Assembly (NCBI GenBank): GCA_964292325.1 | Contig: CAXYVG010000099.1 | Coordinates: 1 to 11,751, forward strand | Length of the DNA stretch: 11,751 nucleotides | Source of the DNA: CTSoil-075 sp964292325 | GTDB lineage: Bacteria; Bacillota; Negativicutes; DSM-13327 | Direction of reading: 5' to 3' | Shown here: positions 5,892 through 11,751 of the stretch, one piece after another | Layout: each line of letters begins with the position of its first letter | Position numbering within the stretch: the first letter of the stretch is position 1 | Made by a program: the position numbers and the translations under genes | The notes under the pieces: generated by a model | What the model was told of the DNA's origin: nothing | What the model saw: the letters and a program-made list of their open reading frames with translations, nothing else | The model's database searches: none

Positions 5892-6668
5892 ATGCTATGT
5901 CTGCCTTATGGCGGAGCAATTTGCAGCAGGAAGAAAAGTATAACAATGATTTTTGTAAAATTGTCTGCCTTTATAATTTTTTATGGCCTTAATGTTTTTT
6001 TACTAGAGCTGGTCCTTAGAGAATCAGTTTGGCGTTTTATGATAATTCAGATGATCGCTATTTTAAATATGGTTTTCGTGAGCATGGGTATATACCTTAT
6101 AAGACAAAATTATATTCTGAAGAAACGACTTATCAAACAGCAAAAAACGGCACAGAAATTTTGTATTCAAAGAGATTTTGATACACTATCAGGTCTTAAA
6201 AACCGCAATTCGTTTGCACGTTTAGCCCAGCAAATCGAAAAGCGGGGCGACAGGGTGACTGTCATGGTATGTGATATTGACGGCCTTAAAATTATCAATG
6301 ATACCTTAGGCCATATCGCAGGTGACACAATTATTCAAAAGGCTGGCGAAATATTAAAGGTATCCTTTCCAATTGATGCAGAACTTTTTCGCACTGGGGG
6401 TGATGAATATCTGGCGGTTGTCAAAGGCGTTTTAACAGAACCGCAGATTAGCGGTATTCAACAAAGAATCACTCAACTAATTGAACAATATAATGAAGCC
6501 AAACCACCTATTCCGCTTAGCATGTCGGTTGGTTTTGCTTCTTCATCAGCTAGTCTTGATACGTTTGGGAAAGTGGCAAAACAGGCTGATTATGCAATGT
6601 ATCAGGAAAAACGAGGTCGTAGGGATAAAGTATATCGACATCTAAGAGCGGCTCTGACTGAAAAATGA
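5892..6668 (+). CDS. membrane-anchored GGDEF diguanylate cyclase
   Basis: A 258-residue protein that should condense two GTP to cyclic di-GMP. Two hydrophobic helices (about 18-40 and 49-71) anchor it, then a short basic linker (KKRLIKQQKTAQK) leads to the catalytic domain starting RDFDTLSGLKNRNSF (94-108). VCDIDGLKIINDTLGH (126-141) supplies metal-binding Asp128. RTGGDEYLAV (167-176) holds the active-site GGDEY signature, an accepted variant of GGDEF. SMSVGFA and KQADYAMYQEKRGRRD complete the domain. The inhibitory RxxD site expected just upstream of the signature is absent (PIDA there), so product feedback at this site is unlikely. There is no recognisable sensor domain beyond the two helices. 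AAGGGGG supports the ATG at 5892; Met19 (base 5946) is an alternative that would still leave both helices. No partner effector or EAL enzyme is in the window. Confidence 0.9.
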   Translation: MLCLPYGGAICSRKKSITMIFVKLSAFIIFYGLNVFLLELVLRESVWRFMIIQMIAILNMVFVSMGIYLIRQNYILKKRLIKQQKTAQKFCIQRDFDTLSGLKNRNSFARLAQQIEKRGDRVTVMVCDIDGLKIINDTLGHIAGDTIIQKAGEILKVSFPIDAELFRTGGDEYLAVVKGVLTEPQISGIQQRITQLIEQYNEAKPPIPLSMSVGFASSSASLDTFGKVAKQADYAMYQEKRGRRDKVYRHLRAALTEK

Positions 6669-6743
6669 CTATAAAATTTGGAAATAGTGACATGTTTCGC
6701 AGGATTTACTTGTTTAATTGTTGAAGAACGTAAAATAATGGTT

Positions 6744-6752
6744 TGCTATATT
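6744..6752 (+). promoter_or_regulatory. possible extended -10 promoter of the WYL gene
   Basis: TGCTATATT has the TGn of an extended -10 followed by TATATT (6747-6752), 18 bases before the ATG at 6771. No -35 box sits at ideal distance; TTGAAG at 6721-6726 is 20 bases away. If used, the leader would be very short and almost entirely ribosome site (GGGAGA, 6760-6765). It would drive the WYL-ATPase unit. Confidence 0.35.
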
Positions 6753-6770
6753 TAATTTTGGGAGAAAAAT

Positions 6771-7745
6771 ATGGACGATAAAAAATGGTTGCAAACGTCT
6801 AGGGTGTTGACGCTATATAGACGATTAGTCCATGGGGAAGTAATTCATAAGGCTACTGAGGCAAAAATATTTAGTGTAAACGAAAAAACCATACAGCGCG
6901 ATATTGAGGAAATACGCAATTTTTTAGCAGATGTGGAGTCGGAAGGGGAAGTGTACGCACTCTTTTACTCGCGCGAGAAAAAAGGTTATATTATGAGGCA
7001 ATCCGGAAAACAATTAACAGGTTCAGACGTTTTATCAATAGTCAAAGTATTACTGGAAAGCCGTGCTTTTTGCCGACAAGAGCTGATAACTTTAATTAAT
7101 AAGCTGATACTTCAATTGTTGCCAGAAGAAAAGAAACGGGTACAAGCTATCATTGCGAATGAACAATTTCATTATACACCGGTGCAGCATGGAAAGGTTT
7201 TAATTGATATACTTTGGTGTCTGAGTCTGGCCGTGAAAGAGCAAAGGCTAGTTAAACTGAAATATAAGAAAGAAAATGATGAGCATTCTTTTATACGCAT
7301 TGTTGAACCGCAAGGAATTATATTTTCGGAGTATTATTTTTATCTGGCTGCCTGTATTCATGAGTCATGTTATGAGTTTCCCGCCATATACAGAATTGAT
7401 AGAATTCAAGACATGACAATATTGGATGAAGGTTTTTCTGTAGCTTATTGCAAGCGATTTGAAGATGGTGAGTTTCGCAAGCGTGTCCAATTTATGCAAT
7501 CAGGGCCACTGCTTCGTATCAAATTTAAATATTGGGGAAAATCCCTTGAGGCGATTATGGATCGTCTGCCCACAGCTCAAGTTGTGGGCCGTGAGGAAAA
7601 TAGTACTCTGGTTGAGGCTGAAGTATTTGGACAGGGAATCAAAATGTGGCTTCTGAGCCAGGGAGAGTATTTAGAAGTGTTGGAGCCAGAAGGCTTTCGT
7701 AAAGAAATAAAATGTACTATTAATAATATGTTGAAGAACTATTAA
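6771..7745 (+). CDS. WYL-domain transcription regulator with N-terminal winged helix
   Basis: A 324-residue protein with the usual three-part WYL layout. Residues 8-75 form a DeoR-type winged helix; SVNEKTIQRDIEEIRNFL (35-52) is the recognition region and KKGYIM (70-75) the wing. The middle WYL domain runs from about 148 to 222: LVKLKYKK (160-167), RIVEPQGIIFSEYYFYLAA (176-194) with YFYL replacing W-Y-L, and YRIDRIQDMTIL (207-218), where Arg208 and Arg211 fit the conserved ligand-contacting arginine. A WCX-type C-terminal domain follows (about 245-322). WYL proteins sense nucleic acid or nucleotide ligands and are frequent regulators of anti-phage loci (for example BrxR and CapW). It lies 53 bases before the ATPase gene on the same strand, with only a weak AT-only hairpin between, so it likely controls that unit and itself. 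GGGAGA at 6760-6765 supports the start. Confidence 0.85.
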   Translation: MDDKKWLQTSRVLTLYRRLVHGEVIHKATEAKIFSVNEKTIQRDIEEIRNFLADVESEGEVYALFYSREKKGYIMRQSGKQLTGSDVLSIVKVLLESRAFCRQELITLINKLILQLLPEEKKRVQAIIANEQFHYTPVQHGKVLIDILWCLSLAVKEQRLVKLKYKKENDEHSFIRIVEPQGIIFSEYYFYLAACIHESCYEFPAIYRIDRIQDMTILDEGFSVAYCKRFEDGEFRKRVQFMQSGPLLRIKFKYWGKSLEAIMDRLPTAQVVGREENSTLVEAEVFGQGIKMWLLSQGEYLEVLEPEGFRKEIKCTINNMLKNY

Positions 7746-7798
7746 AAAAGCTATTTTTAATCTTAAGACTATTCGGAAATGGAAGGAATGTTTATCTT

Positions 7799-9286
7799 AT
7801 GAATACGTTAAATGAACAACTTATTCGTTATATGGACGCGGGTTTTCCAATAATATATTTGCATACTTTTGAAGAAGATAAGGCGATGAATATAATAAAA
7901 TCAGTATCTTGTGGTAGAGGAATTATTGAATGGAGTATTGAGGGACTTCTTGATTATAAGGAAGGAATTAATGTTCCAGATGCAGCAATAGAAGAAACTT
8001 TAAATATGTTTATGCATGATAATACGAATTTGGATCAAAAAATTGTTATTTTAAAAGATATATATGTTTTTTTTGATGATAGTACTATTATTGCAAAACT
8101 TAAAAATATTGCGCTGCAAATTAGTCGTGGCTTAGAATGCAATATTATTATTTTGTCACCAGTAGTGAAGATTCCAAGAGAAATAGAGAGCTTCATTACA
8201 ATACTTGAAATGGACTATCTTTCTGAAAATGAGATTCGTTTGGTTATTGAAAAATTTATTGAAGAACAAAGGCTAGATAAATTAAATGATAACCTACTAG
8301 ATGAAATGTCGATGACTTTCAAGGGGTTATCGGAATTTGAAATTAGAAACCTTTTAGCACTTGCCTTATCGGATGATGGTGATATTACACGTAGCGATTT
8401 AGCACTTATTTTTGAACAGAAGCGTCAAATTATAAAAAAATCCGGTATATTAGAAATGATTCCATTAAGGGAAAATCTGAATGATATAGGAGGATTAGAG
8501 AATCTTAAAGATTGGATTAGACGCAAAGCAAAAATTTTAAAAAATATTAGTAAAGCACAAACTTTCGGCGTTGATATACCGAAAGGAGTTCTTATTGCAG
8601 GAATGCCTGGCTGTGGTAAATCACTTAACGCTAAAGCTGCAGCTAGTCTTTTTGAAGTTCCTCTATTGCGTTTGGATATGGGCAGGCTTATGGGGAAATA
8701 TGTAGGCGAGTCTGAGGCAAATATGCGGCGTGCTATTGCACTTGCAGAAGCTGTATCACCATGTGTTCTTTGGATTGACGAATTAGAAAAAGCATTTGCA
8801 GGAATTGGTGGTGAAGGTGGCGGGGCAGATGTGACAACACGGCTTTTTGGTACTTTTTTAACATGGTTGCAAGAAAAAAACAGTCTTGCTTTTGTTGTTG
8901 CAACGGCCAATGATATTGCAAAATTGCCCCCGGAACTTTTAAGAAAGGGACGCTTTGATGAGATTTTCTATGTAGGGTTACCCAATGATGCGGAAAGAGA
9001 AAAAATATTTCAAATTCATATAAAAAAACGTCGTTCACAAGATTTAAAAAATATAAAAATTAGTGAACTTGTCGCTAAAACGCAAGGTTATAGCGGAGGA
9101 GAAATAGAAGGGATTGTATAAGAAAGTATAGAGGAAGCTTTTGTTGAAAACAGAAAAGAGCTTGTAACGGAAGATCTATTACAAGCAATAAGAAATACAC
9201 ATTCTTTGTCAGAAATCATGAAAGATTCTTTGGATAAATTATCAAAAATTTATGAAGATCGTAAATTTAAAAATGCATCAAAATAA
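7799..9286 (+). pseudogene. Ycf46-like AAA+ ATPase gene interrupted by an in-frame TAA
   Basis: The first open part (7799-9121) encodes 440 residues. The N-terminal domain (about 1-215), beginning LIRYMDAGFPIIYLHTFEEDKA with IIEWSIEGLLDY, is the RecA-like degenerate region typical of Ycf46-type proteins. The AAA+ module has Walker A GMPGCGKS (268-275), pore-loop region MGKYVGESEANMRRA (298-312), Walker B VLWIDELEKA (323-332), sensor-1 Asn371 and arginine fingers in LRKGRFDE (Arg382, Arg385). YSGGEIEGIV (431-440) begins the lid helix and is cut by TAA at 9119-9121. The same frame stays open for 54 more codons (ESIEEAFVENRKELVTEDLL onward) to TAA at 9284-9286, which clearly continues the family's C-terminus. 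A single A-to-T change from AAA (Lys) explains the stop. It may be a recent mutation, a readthrough stop or a sequencing error. AAGGAA (7783-7788) precedes the ATG. Ycf46 proteins are uncharacterised AAA+ enzymes, presumably remodelling a partner, here perhaps the next gene's product. Confidence 0.8.
9119..9121 (+). other. in-frame premature TAA in the AAA+ ATPase gene
   Basis: Codon 441 of the ATPase is TAA followed by GAA. Upstream and downstream peptides join naturally in one frame as GEIEGIV-(stop)-ESIEEAF, as expected of an AAA+ lid helix. Product without readthrough would lack the last ~55 residues of an expected ~495. Confidence 0.85.
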
Positions 9287-9321
9287 AATGCCTTATTATA
9301 GCCGTGCAGGAGGAAGATGCA

Positions 9322-10905
9322 ATGGAGTTTTATACTGAAAATGAAATTATCATTGATGCTGAGAACAGAGAAACATCAAGTGACTCTCTGCAAAAGAGTA
9401 ATTTTACTGAAAAAGAAGCAAGTCAATTTGTCCCCATCTTGGGGAAATTTATAAAATCATACAATAACAAAGATGAAAATTTATCTAATAGAGAATGGCT
9501 ACAAATCGAATTAAAAAATGAAATTCCCAATTTATCGGATGAGGATGCAACACGAGCAAGTAACGAGATATTGAATGATATTGAAACGTTTGATTGTAAT
9601 ATAAGTTCTTTAAATAATGCTTGCGATAGTGGTAAAAGTAAAGAAGAATGGTTTGCTAATACAATGACGGAATCTTCATCAAGTATGTCGGTCTATCAAT
9701 ATGGTGAATATCTAAAAAACATTGATGAAGTGTTAAAGCAGTGTAATGCAGATATGTTGGAAACAGTATTAACTAAAGAATCCAAGATTAATATGAATCC
9801 GCAGTTAAATGGATTTATTGCAGAACAACATCATGCCAATAGTTTTAATATGAAGGCAGCATTGGCAAATAGCAAATTTAGGGCAGAGGTGCTAAAACCG
9901 AAGCCTGGCCAAACATATGGTAAAAATTCTGTCGATTTAGTTATAAAAGATGGAAGTCAAATTGTGCATCGCTATCAAGCAAAATTAAGTGCCGATGCTG
10001 TGCATACAATCAAAAATTTTAAAAAAATAGGCAGTAATTACAATAATCAGCAGCTTCTTACGGGAAAATTATCAAAATCGGAATTTCAAAAAGTAAAAGG
10101 TGCATTTTCTAATCAAAGAAGTGTTACTGATAAAATTGGTGGGACTGACAGAGTCAATATAGAGTCAAGTGCAATTTCGAAAAAAGAAGCACAAAGACTT
10201 CAATATGATTTGCAACAAAAGGGAAGAATGCCTGCTCGATATACTTGGAATAGCTATTCAACACGAGAATTAGCATTTAATTTAGGGAAAGAAGCTGCTC
10301 TATGCGGGGTGCAAGTTGCAATTATTACGACAGGTTTTGGTTTGGCAGCTAAAACTATTTCTGGACAAAAAATAGATAAGTATCAAGTAGTTGAAAAGGC
10401 TCTTGTATCAGGAACAGATGTAGGTGTAAAAGCTGCTACAGCCGGCGCTTTAAAAGTTGGTGTAGAGAAGGGGGTAATAAAGTTTTTACCTAAAGCAAGT
10501 CCATATGCGGCAATTGCTTGTGTTGCTGTAGAAAATACAAAAGTATTGCTACAATTGGGACAGGGTAAAATTAGCCCTCTTAGAGCGGTCGAACAGATGG
10601 GCCGAACAAGTGTATCAATATGTGCTGGACTAGCAGTCATGGGAAAAGGAGCTGTTACGGCACTAGGTGCTGCTACTTTTGTTGCCAGTGGTATAGGTTT
10701 GGGGACAATTGCAGGACCGGTTGGCATTATTGTTGGATTTATTGGCGGTACTATTGGTTATATGGCTGGATCAACAGCCGGTAACTTACTCTATACAGGT
10801 GTTGGGAAATTTGTTAACACAGCTAAATCGTTTGTAAAATCAGCGTGGAGCAGTGTAAGGTCTGTTGGTAAAAGTATATGTAATAGTATAAAAAATTTCT
10901 TGTAG
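9322..10905 (+). CDS. candidate membrane effector: PD-(D/E)XK-like core plus glycine-rich hydrophobic C-terminus
   Basis: ATG at 9322 is chosen over GTG at 9304 because AGGAGG (9308-9313) lies eight bases before it; 527 residues. Residues 1-150 are acidic and helical. The central part carries NGFIAEQHHANSFNMKAA (163-180), SVDLVIKD (203-210) and HRYQAKLS (216-223). Glu168, Asp205 and Gln219-x-Lys221 are arranged as in PD-(D/E)XK nucleases of the D...QxK type, such as Mrr-like enzymes. The C-terminal third has hydrophobic stretches at about 324-345, 394-410 and 430-460, then a glycine-zipper-like run (461-490: GPVGIIVGFIGGTIGYMAGSTAG inside it) and a basic, Ser-rich tail. Such a design fits insertion into a membrane. 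It follows the ATPase by 35 bases and precedes the Sel1 gene by 14. Nuclease activity is inferred from three residues only; a structural or carrier domain without catalysis is possible. I do not know a named family. Confidence 0.55.
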   Translation: MEFYTENEIIIDAENRETSSDSLQKSNFTEKEASQFVPILGKFIKSYNNKDENLSNREWLQIELKNEIPNLSDEDATRASNEILNDIETFDCNISSLNNACDSGKSKEEWFANTMTESSSSMSVYQYGEYLKNIDEVLKQCNADMLETVLTKESKINMNPQLNGFIAEQHHANSFNMKAALANSKFRAEVLKPKPGQTYGKNSVDLVIKDGSQIVHRYQAKLSADAVHTIKNFKKIGSNYNNQQLLTGKLSKSEFQKVKGAFSNQRSVTDKIGGTDRVNIESSAISKKEAQRLQYDLQQKGRMPARYTWNSYSTRELAFNLGKEAALCGVQVAIITTGFGLAAKTISGQKIDKYQVVEKALVSGTDVGVKAATAGALKVGVEKGVIKFLPKASPYAAIACVAVENTKVLLQLGQGKISPLRAVEQMGRTSVSICAGLAVMGKGAVTALGAATFVASGIGLGTIAGPVGIIVGFIGGTIGYMAGSTAGNLLYTGVGKFVNTAKSFVKSAWSSVRSVGKSICNSIKNFL

Positions 10906-10919
10906 GGGGTATAGGAGAT

Positions 10920-11751
10920 ATGGCAAAGAAAATAAAATTTCCTTTAGAAATGGATAATGAAGTTAGAGTGCGCACCTTGGATGAGCTGCGTGATAATTTT
11001 GATTTGAATAAAGTAGTAGGATACTTTTTAAATGGAAAACTTATGGGCTGGCTTGAAGATCGTTATTATGAAACTGAATGTGAGCAACTAGCGAATTTAG
11101 ATAAAAATGATAACCAACTCTATCAAAAATTATGTGGGATATTAGGCGTTGAATATCAAGTGCAAGAAGAAGTAGATTTAGAAGAAATTGAGTTGCGGAA
11201 TCAAAATATAGCTAAATTAAAACAATATACTGATGATGCTTCAATATTAGATAAAGTAGATATTGTGGCTTTTAATCAAGAGGACTTAGCTATTTTAATT
11301 GACCAAGGGGAACGTGTGATATATCTTTTTGAAAATCAATTTACTATACCGCTTAAATTTTCAAATAAAGAGTATATTGGTATAGGAAAAGTTGAGGTTG
11401 TTATACCTAGTAAAGATAAAGTTGATTTTGATAAATTGGGTATTAAGTTTAATAATGTACAGTTTAATTCGGAATATACTTCTTTGATACAAAATACACC
11501 AGAAGAATTATATAATATTGCTTATGAAGCTGTTAATGAACAAAATTATACGAAGGCGTTAGAGTATTATAAGAAGGCAGTTGATTTGGGCAATATTCGA
11601 GCTATTGCTGATATAGGGGATTTGTATTATTATGGGCGAGGGGAAGAAAGGAACTTTCAAAAATCTATTGAATGGTATAAAAAAGCTGCCGATTTAGGAA
11701 ATGGCTATGCAAGTTATTTGTTGGGCTGGCAATATCAATATGGACAAGGAG
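10920..11751 (+). CDS. partial gene: unnamed conserved N-terminal domain followed by Sel1-like repeats
   Basis: ATG at 10920 opens a frame that is still open at the window end (277 residues seen). The N-terminal ~80 residues (KFPLEMDNEVRVRTLDELRD, VVGYFLNGKLMGWLEDRYY, YQKLCGILGVEY) match, by memory, a recurrent domain in Bacillota proteins that is found before different repeat or effector domains; I cannot name it. It is followed by LRNQNIAKLKQYTDDASILD (92-111) and VAFNQEDLAILIDQG (116-130), usually part of the same module, and FTIPLKFSNKEYIGI (141-155). From about 200, two Sel1-like repeats begin (YTKALEYYKKAVDLGNIRAI and FQKSIEWYKKAADLGNGYAS), ending in YGRG and YGQG; more may follow outside. 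Sel1 repeats act as protein-binding scaffolds. GGGGG (10905-10909), overlapping the upstream stop codon, is the likely ribosome site; AGGAG (10913-10917) is too close. It is the last visible gene of the ATPase unit. Confidence 0.7.
   Translation, partial: MAKKIKFPLEMDNEVRVRTLDELRDNFDLNKVVGYFLNGKLMGWLEDRYYETECEQLANLDKNDNQLYQKLCGILGVEYQVQEEVDLEEIELRNQNIAKLKQYTDDASILDKVDIVAFNQEDLAILIDQGERVIYLFENQFTIPLKFSNKEYIGIGKVEVVIPSKDKVDFDKLGIKFNNVQFNSEYTSLIQNTPEELYNIAYEAVNEQNYTKALEYYKKAVDLGNIRAIADIGDLYYYGRGEERNFQKSIEWYKKAADLGNGYASYLLGWQYQYGQG

Noticed and set aside
7459..7656. 65-codon + strand frame inside the WYL gene
   Set aside because: Fully contained in the WCX part of a well-supported gene in another frame.
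7743..7760. Terminator between the WYL and ATPase genes
   Set aside because: The hairpin TTAAAAA/TTTTTAA is made only of A:T pairs with a small loop, too weak to call as a terminator.
8425..9038. Long minus-strand open frames opposite the AAA+ gene
   Set aside because: They lie opposite strongly conserved AAA+ motifs, have Pro/Ser-rich low-complexity translations and no ribosome sites.
9304..9321. GTG start extending the 527-residue protein by six residues
   Set aside because: AGGAGG lies inside that extension and fits the ATG at 9322.
10383..10727. Minus-strand 114-codon open frame opposite the glycine-rich tail
   Set aside because: It is the mirror of Gly/Ala-rich codons; its Pro/Ala/Thr-rich product is an artefact.
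1..11751. CRISPR array, tRNA or insertion sequence
   Set aside because: No regularly spaced repeats, no cloverleaf-like sequence and no transposase beyond the Rpn remnant were seen by eye on either strand.

Overview
The window is AT-rich, and every gene I can support reads on the + strand. Strong GGAGG-type ribosome binding sites, short rho-independent terminators and a lipobox lipoprotein point to a Bacillota genome. The Rpn-type protein and the general gene style would suit an anaerobic, gut-associated member such as a Negativicute. That placement is inference only: no rRNA or housekeeping gene is present. There is no tRNA, rRNA, CRISPR array or recognisable insertion sequence. The content is accessory in character.

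Region 1 (1-2702) is a patchwork. It opens with the 3' remnant of an Rpn/PD-(D/E)XK transposase-like gene and its terminator. Next comes a tightly coupled two-gene cassette (800-2378): a HipA-like Ser/Thr kinase lacking the HipA N-terminal subdomain, and a HIRAN-domain protein whose N-terminal half resembles that missing subdomain. The cassette has its own extended -10 promoter and its own terminator. It is bracketed by direct copies of a sequence of about 84 bp (581-664 and 2475-2558) that begins inside the Rpn terminator, so it looks like an inserted or recombined module. A second strong terminator (2664-2702) ends the region without an evident gene.

Region 2 (2703-5570) carries a two-pass lipoprotein with an LppM/DUF3153-like N-terminus, a small secreted protein and a cytosolic protein of unknown function, closed by a terminator near 5531-5570. 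Region 3 (5571-6668) has a 320-base gap holding at most one doubtful 43-codon ORF, then a membrane-anchored GGDEF diguanylate cyclase. The promoter area of the cyclase resembles the one upstream of the lipoprotein over about 57 bases.

Region 4 (6669-11751) is the most interesting. A WYL-domain transcription regulator is followed by a Ycf46-like AAA+ ATPase, a protein combining a PD-(D/E)XK-like core with a glycine-rich hydrophobic C-terminus, and a protein with an unnamed conserved N-terminal domain and Sel1-like repeats that runs off the window. WYL regulators often control anti-phage and other conflict loci, and here ATPase, candidate membrane effector and repeat scaffold are arranged like an operon. 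I propose it as a candidate uncharacterised defence or stress system. In this copy the ATPase gene has an in-frame TAA (9119-9121) about 55 codons before its natural end, so the locus may be inactive, truncated or subject to readthrough.
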